59,509 nt of DNA from a virus: IMG/VR virus record IMGVR_UViG_3300017781_000007, positions 1 through 59,509 of that record. One strand, 5' to 3'. Below are positions 1-8,199 of this stretch, piece after piece. The position numbers were made by a program, and so were the translations under genes. The number at the start of each line of letters is the position of its first letter. The first letter of the stretch is position 1. The notes under the pieces were generated by a model, which ran no database searches, was not told the DNA's origin, and saw only the letters and a list, made by a program, of their open reading frames with translations.

Positions 1-198
1 AAATCTTTGTAATACATTTAATTTTTCTTCAGCTTGTGCAATTTTATCTATTTGTTTGTCTACTTCATCAATATGTTGCGGATGTTCACCAATTCCGACT
101 GATTTACTCAGGTATATAGTTATTGTTGCATGAGCTTCTGATACTTGAGCATTATACTTATCTTCTAATGCTTTTATTATTAGATTTCTAAACTCCAC
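1..198 (-). CDS. Small conserved phage protein, cut by the window edge
   Basis: A GTG start at 198 overlaps the stop of the upstream PAPS-reductase-like gene, and 66 codons stay open to base 1. The peptide contains the segment SVGIGEHPQH and a charged, helical C-terminal half. I recognise this as a small conserved marine-phage protein of unknown function (about 65-70 aa). The C-terminus is missing here. If the window is circular, the frame continues for 13 more codons from base 59509 and stops inside the DNA polymerase start region. Family membership is from memory; the open frame is seen. Confidence 0.75.
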   Translation of the reverse strand, partial: MEFRNLIIKALEDKYNAQVSEAHATITIYLSKSVGIGEHPQHIDEVDKQIDKIAQAEEKLNVLQRF

Positions 199-994
199 AA
201 AGGCCTTCGCATTCTTGATTGAAGAGATCTGGCCCGTCATCATTTTTAAATTTAACTTCGTCTAAAGGTACACACTGTCTATGTACAAAATTTTTTACTT
301 TAGGATTATGCATACGCATCTTTTTATCAAATTCTACAGCAGATGCAAATTCTTTCGGTCTGTTATTTCTCATATCTATCCAAAAGTTGTCATCATGAAA
401 AGGACAGCCAATACACGCAGACTTAACTGGTATTTTAAATCCTTTACCTTCATACCATTTTAAACAATCTGTTCTTGACATCTTCTTATCAATTAATGGC
501 CATACATTTTTTTGCCACCAAAATCTAGATGGTTTCATACGCATGATTTCATCAGTTGATATACCAACCCAAACTTCTATGTGTTCAGTTTTTGGAAATC
601 TCTGTCTTGGTTTAAGTCCACATAGTTCTCTAATCTTTTTTGCAATTGGAGTTATCTTGTATTCTCTCGTGCATTGTCTACGACCCATACCTTTTTTACC
701 TTGATCATTTAAAGTATAAAACGGTGCGGAAGCAAATTGGTTACCGCCTGGTGCGAGAGCCGTGAGGATGTCATCTTGAATATTACCTTTCTTAACAATG
801 TGTACAGGGTAACTTAGAACGCTTCTAAGGTACTCAAGGTGTTTTATTACTGGTTCAGGTTCCCAACCCGTATCAGCAAATACAGCTGCATCAGGTTTTA
901 CACCAAACTCTCCAGCATCTGCCATCAAGGCCATTGTAGAGCTCTGTACGCCCGCTCCAAGGCTAAGAATTCTTAGTCTAGGTTCTTTTTCCAT
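188..994 (-). CDS. PAPS-reductase-like (PP-loop ATP pyrophosphatase fold) protein
   Basis: A 268-aa protein with an N-terminal PP-loop, SLGAGVQSS at residues 11-19, typical of the adenine nucleotide alpha-hydrolase/PAPS reductase superfamily. It also has GISTDE at 144-149 and a cysteine set (C108 in CTRE, C177, C194-x-x-C197 before PFH) that could bind a metal or Fe-S cluster. I chose the start at 994 because AAGGAG lies about six bases upstream; a longer reading from 1039 adds 15 unconserved residues and overlaps the upstream gene. Phage homologues are common, but the substrate is unknown. It follows the cytosine methyltransferase with one small membrane gene between, so a nucleotide or DNA-modification role is possible but not shown. 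Confidence 0.8.
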   Translation of the reverse strand: MEKEPRLRILSLGAGVQSSTMALMADAGEFGVKPDAAVFADTGWEPEPVIKHLEYLRSVLSYPVHIVKKGNIQDDILTALAPGGNQFASAPFYTLNDQGKKGMGRRQCTREYKITPIAKKIRELCGLKPRQRFPKTEHIEVWVGISTDEIMRMKPSRFWWQKNVWPLIDKKMSRTDCLKWYEGKGFKIPVKSACIGCPFHDDNFWIDMRNNRPKEFASAVEFDKKMRMHNPKVKNFVHRQCVPLDEVKFKNDDGPDLFNQECEGLCGV

Positions 995-1187
995 AACGTC
1001 TCCTTCCGAATAAAGTTCTCCAGCACCAGCTTCTGCCAATACTTATTACTGTAAATATAACAGCTATATGAAAACTCTCCCACACTGTTGGATACATACC
1101 AAAATATGGAAAGATCCAAAGCTGTATCAATGTTGATAGAATCAAACCGCTGCCAACATCTATACAAGTTTCAAATAAATTTCTCAT
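978..1187 (-). CDS. Small two-helix membrane protein
   Basis: A 69-aa protein. Its ATG overlaps the methyltransferase stop as ATGA, which suggests translational coupling. Two hydrophobic stretches (about residues 14-32 and 38-52) are followed by a basic tail, FGRRRYGKR. I recognise the general pattern of a small membrane protein common in phages, with a short N-terminal segment containing ETC. Function is unknown. Its end overlaps the start of the PAPS-reductase-like gene by 17 bases. Confidence 0.65.
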   Translation of the reverse strand: MRNLFETCIDVGSGLILSTLIQLWIFPYFGMYPTVWESFHIAVIFTVISIGRSWCWRTLFGRRRYGKRT

Positions 1188-2185
1188 GCTAATACTTTCA
1201 TTATTGATCTTCCAATTTCTTCTGCGATTTTCGGGACGATAGCATTCCCCAATCCTCTAAGTCTGTGTGCCCTGCCGGGTACCCCATTAACCACTCTACC
1301 CACATTGGGTTCAGAGAGCCAATTTGCCTCCCGCAATGTCCAGCTACTACTTCCTCTAGATTTGATTTGTTCCTGTTCGCTAGTTTCTCCCGGTTGTTCT
1401 CTGTAATATTTGGAAATACTTTGTTCGCTCTTGGTGTTGGCCACATTAGATGCGGATTCGCTACTTGATCGTTCAAACTTATTGGCATTTTCTTTTTTAA
1501 TTTCATCTTCATTCTTTTCTCTGACGCTGGACCTCTCATGCAATTTGCGTCTGGTGTTCTCCATAATCTCATTGTCTCTGGATCTACCTGCTCTCTCAGG
1601 TTTGAAGGTCGTGTCCTCCCTTTCCTCTGTCCTGTCATTAATTTTATTGTCCCCTCTTTTGATCTCGGAGGTAAGTGATCCATTGTGTTTGGAGTAGCCC
1701 ACAACCCAGAATCGCTCTCTTTTGTGCGGAGCACCGACGCCTGCAGCTGGAATAATAAACGTTTGGATTTCGAAGCCTTCACTTTCCAAGTCAGAGCATA
1801 CTGTTTCGAATACCATGCCGTCTTGGATGTTAATAATACCTCTGACATTTTCTGCAATAACGAAGGTGGGTTGGACTTCTTTAATGACTCTAAACATTTC
1901 AGGCCAGAGATATCTATCGTCTGCTGTGCCTTTTTGTTTTCCTGCAACGCTGTATGGCTGGCACGGGAACCCACCTGTGAGTATATCAACTCTTCCATAG
2001 GTTTCTTTAATCTCTTTCCCTTTACACTCTTTAATGTCATTGTATATCTTAACCCCTTTCCAATGTTTTTGCAGCAACATTCTGCAGTAATCTTCTTTCT
2101 CACAGAAGGCTATTGTATTAAAGCCAACCTTTTCTAATCCAATACTGAACCCACCAATACCACTAAATAAATCAAGATGGTTCAT
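1184..2185 (-). CDS. DNA (cytosine-5) methyltransferase
   Basis: A 333-aa C5-MTase. Motif I DLFSGIGG is at residues 5-12, catalytic motif IV GGFPCQPYS at 71-79 (nucleophile C75), motif VI ENV at 112-114, and a motif VIII-like PHKRERFWVV at 153-162. A charged, variable target-recognition region fills roughly 170-290, and the closing motif RLRGLGNAIVP is near 308-318. All catalytic elements look intact, so the enzyme is probably active and may protect phage DNA from host restriction. The start overlaps the helicase stop as ATGA. Much of the gene also carries a second open frame on the same strand (see the 1201-1848 entry), and it is more GC-rich than its neighbours, which suggests acquisition. 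Confidence 0.93.
   Translation of the reverse strand: MNHLDLFSGIGGFSIGLEKVGFNTIAFCEKEDYCRMLLQKHWKGVKIYNDIKECKGKEIKETYGRVDILTGGFPCQPYSVAGKQKGTADDRYLWPEMFRVIKEVQPTFVIAENVRGIINIQDGMVFETVCSDLESEGFEIQTFIIPAAGVGAPHKRERFWVVGYSKHNGSLTSEIKRGDNKINDRTEEREDTTFKPERAGRSRDNEIMENTRRKLHERSSVREKNEDEIKKENANKFERSSSESASNVANTKSEQSISKYYREQPGETSEQEQIKSRGSSSWTLREANWLSEPNVGRVVNGVPGRAHRLRGLGNAIVPKIAEEIGRSIMKVLA
1201..1848 (-). CDS. Putative overprinted frame inside the methyltransferase gene
   Basis: This is a second reading frame on the same strand, open from 2103 to 1201 (300 codons). The part that looks like a real family starts at M86 (base 1848). It carries LTWKVKASKSKRLLFQLQ, two copies of a W(P/R/A)TP-x-A/T-N type motif, and SLNPMWVEWLMGYPAGHTDL near the end. 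I remember this tryptophan-rich pattern ending in an LNPxWVEWLMGxP motif from phage proteins annotated as DNA methyltransferase or methyltransferase-associated. It overlaps the MTase almost completely, so it is either true dual coding or a relic of frame switching. No start signal is decisive. Low confidence as an expressed gene. Confidence 0.35.
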   Translation of the reverse strand: MSEVLLTSKTAWYSKQYALTWKVKASKSKRLLFQLQASVLRTKESDSGLWATPNTMDHLPPRSKEGTIKLMTGQRKGRTRPSNLREQVDPETMRLWRTPDANCMRGPASEKRMKMKLKKKMPISLNDQVANPHLMWPTPRANKVFPNITENNREKLANRNKSNLEEVVAGHCGRQIGSLNPMWVEWLMGYPAGHTDLEDWGMLSSRKSQKKLEDQ

Positions 2186-3825
2186 TTGTTGCCCTGTACA
2201 TATACTAAATAATCTTCACCAATTGGATAATGATATTTATAATCTGTGCTTAATAAATGTAAACTATCTCTTGCTCTTGTTACTCCTGTATACCAAACTT
2301 TTTTTTCATTTGATTTTTCACCCTTATCTTTGTGTCTGTAACTTGATGGCCAATTTGCTTTTGAGTACAACAATACATGATTTGCCTCGTCACCTTTGAC
2401 AGAGTGTATTGTATCTATAATAACATTTGGAGGTTGATCTAGTTTAGTTTGTTTATATCTTTTAAGTAGTCGTAAAAAGTAAATCACTTGCCTTGGCTTA
2501 AAGTTTCTTCTTAAGATCCACCACCAAGCTTTCTTTTGTGCTTCATCAGGTAAATCTAAACCACACCATTCTTTCAAAGCTGTAAAATTATATCGTTTAT
2601 AGTCTGGTTCCCTTGACCAAAATTTACTTGTTCTATAATCTGAATCAGTAACTTCTCTTATGTATTTGAACATAGCTTCAGCTTCTTTCTTCATAATTTC
2701 TCTACCATTAGATATTGCAGTCCATGATTTTATAGCTAACCATTGGTTTTGATCAAATGACTTTTGTCCTTTGTTGTCAGAAAAATATATACCTGCATCT
2801 TTAGCTAGAGCTTTTAATTCGTTTACTGATGTGTGTATTCTTCCTAATAAAAACCATTTACCTTTTTCTTTTTCGAATGGTATCTCTTTGAAGCTTAAAT
2901 ATCTTTTTACCAATCCCTCTTTGACTAATGGTTCAAATGATTTATCTACACTATCAAGAATTCCTTTACGAACAATTTGTGAGAACTGATGTATTGCTTG
3001 TCCAAATCTTCTTGTTTTACGCAGCACAACCTTTCTTCCTGGAAAGTACTTTGTAAAGTATCGTGTGTCAGCGCCATTCCATTGATAGATTGCTTGGTCA
3101 TCATCACCTGCTAAATAAATTCTTTTTACTTTGTCAGACATTTTATAAATCAAAGACCATTGCAACGGAGTAAAATCTTGTGCTTCATCAAGAATCAAAA
3201 CATCAAGCTCTGGAAATTCTACTTCATGCAAAGCTCTTTCAATCATGTCTGTAAAATCTAAAAAAGATCTTTCTCCTCCTGCAGTTTTGTAATGTTCATA
3301 TGTGCTTATCTTTCTGGTATAAACATCTAAGCTGTCTTTCTTTTGTGATTCTCTTTTGTAGACAAGAACAGGATCTTCTAATAAGTTTCTAGCCTTATCG
3401 TATATACCCAATGACCAGTCAGAATAAGTAAAGTTATCTTGTGATAATCTGTTGTCTGATCTCTTAACAAAGTTATTTGTCAGAGCATAGTCAATCATAC
3501 AATCTTTAGTATCAAATATTTCTTCTTCAAAATATCGTCTGCAATAAGAGTGTAGTGTTCTAAATCTTGAGAATGATTTATTATCTAAATGTGGAAAAGC
3601 ATCTAATGCTCTAAGCTTTGCAGTATCAACGGCTTTGTTTGTAAATGATACGAAGGCTATCTTCTCTGGGTCAACACCTTTTTTTAAATATTTTTTGACA
3701 ACCTTTTCAATTAATGTCCAAGTCTTACCTGTACCAGGTGGACCAAAGATTTTAATTGTTTTGTGGTGTATCTGTTTTTGTTTCTGGAGTCCTAAATTTG
3801 TTGTGGTACTCATCATCCATCTCAC
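2182..3825 (-). CDS. UvrD/Rep-like superfamily 1 DNA helicase
   Basis: A 547-aa protein with the SF1A helicase motif set: Walker A GPPGTGKT at 28-35, FTNKA at 61-65, motif II DEAQD at 213-217, motif III GDDDQAIYQW at 240-249, HSVKGDEA at 474-481 and motif VI TGVTRAR at 513-519. It is shorter than bacterial UvrD (about 720 aa), as is usual for phage versions. The likely role is ATP-driven 3'-5' unwinding in phage replication or recombination. The start overlaps the primase gene by about 74 bases; internal ATGs at codons 4 and 5 are alternatives. It is part of a continuous leftward replication operon. Confidence 0.92.
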   Translation of the reverse strand: MRWMMSTTTNLGLQKQKQIHHKTIKIFGPPGTGKTWTLIEKVVKKYLKKGVDPEKIAFVSFTNKAVDTAKLRALDAFPHLDNKSFSRFRTLHSYCRRYFEEEIFDTKDCMIDYALTNNFVKRSDNRLSQDNFTYSDWSLGIYDKARNLLEDPVLVYKRESQKKDSLDVYTRKISTYEHYKTAGGERSFLDFTDMIERALHEVEFPELDVLILDEAQDFTPLQWSLIYKMSDKVKRIYLAGDDDQAIYQWNGADTRYFTKYFPGRKVVLRKTRRFGQAIHQFSQIVRKGILDSVDKSFEPLVKEGLVKRYLSFKEIPFEKEKGKWFLLGRIHTSVNELKALAKDAGIYFSDNKGQKSFDQNQWLAIKSWTAISNGREIMKKEAEAMFKYIREVTDSDYRTSKFWSREPDYKRYNFTALKEWCGLDLPDEAQKKAWWWILRRNFKPRQVIYFLRLLKRYKQTKLDQPPNVIIDTIHSVKGDEANHVLLYSKANWPSSYRHKDKGEKSNEKKVWYTGVTRARDSLHLLSTDYKYHYPIGEDYLVYVQGNK

Positions 3826-5344
3826 TAAGTTCGTTAGTTTGTTGTTTTGGTTTTATCTTTTGGTGATTAACAAACTCAGGCATAGTTACATACCATACAT
3901 TTCTTTCACCTTCAAAGAAATCATGTTTCTCGCAATCCAAAAGCCTAACAGCTTGGTTTACGCTCTTAAATGGTGTCTTTCTTTTCTCTAAAAAATCATG
4001 CAAGGTATTACGTTTAAAGTAACAAATATTGTCTTTACTATCTAACACAGTGTAACCATCTTTGAGTTTGGTAAAATCGTCTTGCTCAATGGTGCTTTCA
4101 AAAAATATTTTAAGTGTATTGTATTTCTCTTCTTCTTTGGTATCTTCATATTTAAATGCGGTATTCTCTGTGGCAGATTCTAATAAGTGTTTCATCAGCA
4201 GCTCAAACGGACTTGGTCCTTTTTTTGGTCTTGGTAATGTTAACCAAAATATTCTGTATTTAGCTAGACAGACTCTCCAAGATTTTTCGTCTTTTGTATC
4301 TTCTGGTTTAAATGTAATGTGTCTATCTCTAAAGTCACATTCATAAATAATACCCTTTGAATCCTCAGTGTAAATTAAATTACCAAATTCATTTTTAATG
4401 TCTGGTGCCTGTACTCCAATACCTAACTTTCTAAGTTTACAAGTTTCCTTATCACATATTGAAGCTACAAAGTTATGCTTTGGTGGACAGAAATATTCGT
4501 AACCTTTATTGTGTACAGACTGAGCAGTGCCATCACTTTCATTTCTTTTTAATGGTCCCTTAGGATGTGTTGCAAAGATTGTCTTCTGTCTTTCCCAAGC
4601 AACGTCTTTCAGTTGTTTAACAGTTAGGTTACCTTCAGCTTTTTTCATTTCAGTAACACAAACATTGAATAGCATATTGTTTCTGTCTCCCGTCCATCCC
4701 TCTTGAATTACTTTCTGTACACAAGGTGGATAGTCTCTCCAATCTGTTTCTGCGTTGTATTCTGTAACTTTATATTTGTAGAATTCTTCTGGCTTTAGTG
4801 TTTTTTCTTTTGCTAATTGCAAAAAACCACCTAGCATCAATGGTGTATTAGTATCATCAAATGCATACTCAACTGCAGCATTGGCATTGAAGTATGGCAT
4901 ACCAACACCTTTGTTTAATGGAAATACTTCTTTTGATAAAAAATATTCTTTGTTAATCTCTTCTAACTTATCTTTTACTTTTTGTTTGTCAGCCCAATCG
5001 CTGAAGAAAATAAATAAATGTAATCCACCTGACTTTGATTTAACAGGTACAAGTGGTAATTCGAAATCTCTTATTATGTCTACGTATTTTTTAGATGTGT
5101 ATTCTTTGTAATTTGCTGGATCGATATCTATGCATGACCATTTTAACTTATCACCATTCTCTGGTCTGATACCTATTTGTGCTTTACCTTCAACATGTCC
5201 CTTCCACAGTTCCTCTGTGACTGGTTCGTGTATCGTGGAGTATGAAGCTTTTCTCTTGCCCCTCTCATCCATCTCTCCCGTCAGAGAGATGGACAAGTAT
5301 TGGGAAGAGTCTCCTTCAAATAATTGAAGTAGCTCTTTTTGCAT
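3752..5344 (-). CDS. AEP-type primase / primase-polymerase
   Basis: A 530-aa protein. An archaeo-eukaryotic primase-like core is suggested by CIDIDP (D73-x-D75, metal ligands) and KSKSGGLHLF (about 102-111, the conserved sGxH motif). The middle region (about 205-260, PPCVQKVIQEG, GDRNNMLFNV) resembles the C-terminal helical domain of phage primases, followed by an uncharacterised 250-residue tail. It would make primers or polymerise DNA for the family A polymerase. No DnaG-type zinc-binding primase or DnaB-type helicase is recognisable in the window. The start forms a TAATG overlap with the SSB-like gene. The subfamily assignment rests on motifs only. Confidence 0.75.
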   Translation of the reverse strand: MQKELLQLFEGDSSQYLSISLTGEMDERGKRKASYSTIHEPVTEELWKGHVEGKAQIGIRPENGDKLKWSCIDIDPANYKEYTSKKYVDIIRDFELPLVPVKSKSGGLHLFIFFSDWADKQKVKDKLEEINKEYFLSKEVFPLNKGVGMPYFNANAAVEYAFDDTNTPLMLGGFLQLAKEKTLKPEEFYKYKVTEYNAETDWRDYPPCVQKVIQEGWTGDRNNMLFNVCVTEMKKAEGNLTVKQLKDVAWERQKTIFATHPKGPLKRNESDGTAQSVHNKGYEYFCPPKHNFVASICDKETCKLRKLGIGVQAPDIKNEFGNLIYTEDSKGIIYECDFRDRHITFKPEDTKDEKSWRVCLAKYRIFWLTLPRPKKGPSPFELLMKHLLESATENTAFKYEDTKEEEKYNTLKIFFESTIEQDDFTKLKDGYTVLDSKDNICYFKRNTLHDFLEKRKTPFKSVNQAVRLLDCEKHDFFEGERNVWYVTMPEFVNHQKIKPKQQTNELSEMDDEYHNKFRTPETKTDTPQNN

Positions 5345-6168
5345 TAGAACGGTGTACTTTGATCTTGAACCTGCTTAGCATCAGCAGATCCTTCCTTACC
5401 GAAGTCAACCTTACCAAAGATGTCGCTTTTCTTAGCGGACTCATAAAACGCCTTTGTCGACTCTAATGTACTCGACAAACTTGGATCATCTAGATATCTA
5501 TCGAATTCGACGACCCAACCGTACCAAGAGTTCTGTGAGTTACTTTCTTTAGTGGTCTTTAGTCTATAGGCTGTAGCCCAAGACGGTGGTGTAAAGAAAC
5601 CTTTCTTACCTTTCATTCTACGACTCTGCATCATAGAATTCCAAGTCTTACTCTTTTTCTTCTGAGTAGATTTCATAGAGATTAGCGCAGTCTCAACTGG
5701 TGCATAATCTTTATCTAAGACATAAACAAAATGGTTACCTGTATCTTCTACATAGTTTCCATTCTCTAGTCTGTCTTTACCATCATCACCTCTACTTGTT
5801 GTAGACATGATTGCTGGATCCATATGGATACCAACTGGTCTTCCAGGACTATCGCCTCTGTCTTTCCACTCATTAAACGTGTTTATATATAAACATGGTA
5901 CAACGATTAATCCTTCTTTACCTTTAAAAAGATTTCCAGACGTTTCGTTGTAAATGTCTCCTTGTTTAGCAGACTCAATATACTTGCCGTCTGAGTCGTC
6001 AAGTACAGCTGAATTGCTATAAAGGATTTTTAAGATAGGGAGTTTAGTATCCCTTGCAGTTACGAACTCTTGTCCTTGTCCTGCTAACTCTTCCAAATTA
6101 AATTGCGTTGGAACACCCGCTTCTTTTTTAACAGCTACATTATTAGCTGCATCTTTTGCTTGTTGCAT
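5344..6168 (-). CDS. Conserved phage protein, candidate ssDNA-binding protein
   Basis: A 274-aa protein with no catalytic motif. A conserved-looking block near residues 180-225 has SRRMKGKKGFFTPPSW followed by WYGWVVEFDRY. The C-terminal tail is flexible and ends in TPF, with the final phenylalanine reminiscent of SSB-type and T7 gp2.5-type tails that recruit replication partners. It lies between the primase and a small conserved replication-region gene, which fits an SSB role. I recognise the protein as a conserved marine-phage family but cannot name it; the ssDNA-binding call is inference. Confidence 0.55.
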   Translation of the reverse strand: MQQAKDAANNVAVKKEAGVPTQFNLEELAGQGQEFVTARDTKLPILKILYSNSAVLDDSDGKYIESAKQGDIYNETSGNLFKGKEGLIVVPCLYINTFNEWKDRGDSPGRPVGIHMDPAIMSTTSRGDDGKDRLENGNYVEDTGNHFVYVLDKDYAPVETALISMKSTQKKKSKTWNSMMQSRRMKGKKGFFTPPSWATAYRLKTTKESNSQNSWYGWVVEFDRYLDDPSLSSTLESTKAFYESAKKSDIFGKVDFGKEGSADAKQVQDQSTPF

Positions 6169-6169
6169 G

Positions 6170-6715
6170 TTACTCCTTCGTTGTTAACTTTGTGCGTGTT
6201 GCTACATAAACACCGAATAAATCGGCAGGAACGTCTTTCCCCTTTTCTATTTGCTCTCTTACGAAAGCTTTAAGAGTCATCGGTTCTACCTTTTCGGCTT
6301 GCTTAACATTATGCCCTTTATTTCGTAAATCGTCAACTAGAGATTTCGCCATGTTGTCTTCATTACGACCAAAGGTTAATGTTACATTGTTTTTAATTAG
6401 ATCCGCATAATTATTTTCACGGAGCCAATCAAAAGCTTCTTCCGTTCGAGAGGCAGGTATTCTCGCACCATAATATGGTTTGATTTCTACTGCTGTACCG
6501 TCGGTTAGTTTGATAGAAGCTGCACCAGCTTTCTGCATTAAGTTTGGTATGTCTTGTTCAGAAAGTTTCAGCTCTTGTTCTTTTTTCTTTTTTAATTGAT
6601 CTTCTAACGCTGATACTTCTTTCTGAATGTCCAATAACTTATTACAGGCAGTGGCAATATCTTCCATCGCTGTTGTGTCGAGAGTAATATTCTTCGACAT
6701 TTGTTCTAAGTCCAT
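6170..6715 (-). CDS. Conserved phage protein with N-terminal coiled coil
   Basis: A 181-aa protein. Residues about 28-55 form a highly charged coiled coil (ALEDQLKKKKEQELKLSE), followed by a globular part containing KPYYGARIP and, near the end, KVEPMTLKAFVREQ. This family is common in replication regions of T7-like and other podoviruses and, to my knowledge, has no assigned function. The start has a very strong Shine-Dalgarno, AAGGAGG, five bases upstream. It is the first gene of the leftward replication operon, fed by the divergent promoter region at 6.75 kb. Confidence 0.7.
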   Translation of the reverse strand: MDLEQMSKNITLDTTAMEDIATACNKLLDIQKEVSALEDQLKKKKEQELKLSEQDIPNLMQKAGAASIKLTDGTAVEIKPYYGARIPASRTEEAFDWLRENNYADLIKNNVTLTFGRNEDNMAKSLVDDLRNKGHNVKQAEKVEPMTLKAFVREQIEKGKDVPADLFGVYVATRTKLTTKE

Positions 6716-6748
6716 AGTGACCTCCTTGATGCCATGTAATCTAATAAT

Positions 6749-6777
6749 TTGACATCGTCAAGAAAAAAATATATTGA
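6749..6777 (+). promoter_or_regulatory. Divergent promoter region with an inverted repeat
   Basis: In the 71 bases between the leftward operon and the rightward SNF2 gene, TTGACATCGTCAA (6749-6761) has TTGAC/GTCAA arms around ATC. It supplies a perfect -35 (TTGACA) rightward and a near-perfect one (TTGACG) leftward. Rightward -10 choices are TATTGA at 17 bases or TATATT at 15 bases. The symmetry suggests an operator that could control both directions. Predicted by eye; no binding protein identified. Confidence 0.45.
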
Positions 6778-6786
6778 TGGGATTAA

Positions 6787-8199
6787 ATGAAATTTCAATA
6801 TAAAACACAACCTTTCCAACATCAAAGGGATGCATTGATAGCAGGAGCTAAACATCGTGATTATGCATATTTTATGGAAATGGGTACAGGTAAAACAAAA
6901 GTTGCAATTGATAACGCAAATTATTTTTTTAGAAATTCTTGGATAGATTGGGCAATAGTAATTGCACCTAATTCAGTATATCGTAATTGGATAAAAGAAA
7001 TTCAAACACACAGTCATGGAGCTGTCATACACGTACACAAAGACAAAGAAGTATATGGTGATAAACGTCATCCTGAAAGACATTTAAAATGGTTTTTAAT
7101 AAACGTAGAAGCACTATCCCATAAGTCTGGTGTAGAAAAACTAAGAGATATACTTTCTAGAAAGAATGTTAATCATCTGATGATTCTAGACGAATCCACC
7201 ACGATAAAAAACAGATCAGCAAAACGAACACGAAACATTTGTAAACTAGGGAAACTAGCAAACTACCGAAGAATCCTAACAGGATCACCAATAACAAAAT
7301 CTCCATTGGATCTATATACACAATGTGAATTCTTAAGTCCACAGCTTTTAGGTTTCGATTCATATTTTACTTTTAGAGCTAGATACGCAGTAATGCAGCA
7401 GATTGAAATGGGTGGCAAACAAATGCTTTTCCCTAAATATTATACTAATCTTGAGGAACTAACAGATAAACTTAGACACTTTTCATTCAGAGTACAGAAG
7501 AAAGATTGCCTAGATCTCCCCGATAAACTCTACACAATAAGAAAAATACAGCTTACGCTTAAACAAGCAGAGGTATACAACAGATTAAAGAAGTTTGCAT
7601 ATGCAGTAATCAATGATGATGAGGTAAGCTTTCAAAATAAACTTACAGAGATATTAAGACTGCACCAGGTAGCAAACGGGTTTGTTAATGCTGACGATGG
7701 TTCTGTACAGGTATTTGATGATTGTCCTAAGATCAAAGAATTAATGACCATATTGGATGAGTCCGAGGGTAAGTTTATAATATGGGCTAATTATGTACAA
7801 AATATAAAAACTATTATTAACAAATTGAAGGAGAAGTACGGTGCTGACTCTGTGGTTTCGATTTTTGGAGAAGTTTCAACTAAAGATAGGCAACAAGCTG
7901 TCGCCCGTTTTCAGGATGATGATAGCTGCCGTTTTTTTGTTGGTAATCCTTCCACTGGTGGTTATGGCCTCACCCTTACATCTGCTTCTTACGTGGTGTA
8001 TTTCAGCAATTCGTATAACCTGGAAGTACGTGAACAAAGTGAAGATAGAGCTCATAGGATCGGGCAAGACAAGAATGTAACTTACATAGATCTTATAGCT
8101 GATAATACTATCGATGAATTTATTGTTGGTGCTTTAGATAAGAAGATGAAACTATCAGCTCAAACTCTTGGTGAAGAAGTTAAGAAGTGGATAAAGTAG
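6787..8199 (+). CDS. SNF2-family (SF2) DNA translocase/helicase
   Basis: A 470-aa protein, the only large rightward gene. Motif I MGTGKT is at 32-37, IVIAPNSV (Ia) near 57-64, motif II DEST at 135-138 (a DEAH variant), motif III LTGSP at 164-168, and motif VI QSEDRAHRIGQ at 417-427, diagnostic of SNF2-like ATPases. It is compact, with few extra domains, as in phage relatives of SWI/SNF helicases. Probable role: ATP-dependent remodelling or branch migration during phage DNA replication or repair. Its end overlaps the convergent nuclease gene by 20 bases, so the two 3' ends could form antisense RNA. Confidence 0.92.
   Translation: MKFQYKTQPFQHQRDALIAGAKHRDYAYFMEMGTGKTKVAIDNANYFFRNSWIDWAIVIAPNSVYRNWIKEIQTHSHGAVIHVHKDKEVYGDKRHPERHLKWFLINVEALSHKSGVEKLRDILSRKNVNHLMILDESTTIKNRSAKRTRNICKLGKLANYRRILTGSPITKSPLDLYTQCEFLSPQLLGFDSYFTFRARYAVMQQIEMGGKQMLFPKYYTNLEELTDKLRHFSFRVQKKDCLDLPDKLYTIRKIQLTLKQAEVYNRLKKFAYAVINDDEVSFQNKLTEILRLHQVANGFVNADDGSVQVFDDCPKIKELMTILDESEGKFIIWANYVQNIKTIINKLKEKYGADSVVSIFGEVSTKDRQQAVARFQDDDSCRFFVGNPSTGGYGLTLTSASYVVYFSNSYNLEVREQSEDRAHRIGQDKNVTYIDLIADNTIDEFIVGALDKKMKLSAQTLGEEVKKWIK

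Noticed and set aside
1685-2137. Long rightward frame opposite the methyltransferase
   Set aside because: Antisense shadow with no start signal or motif. Unlike the same-strand frame, it shows no family resemblance.
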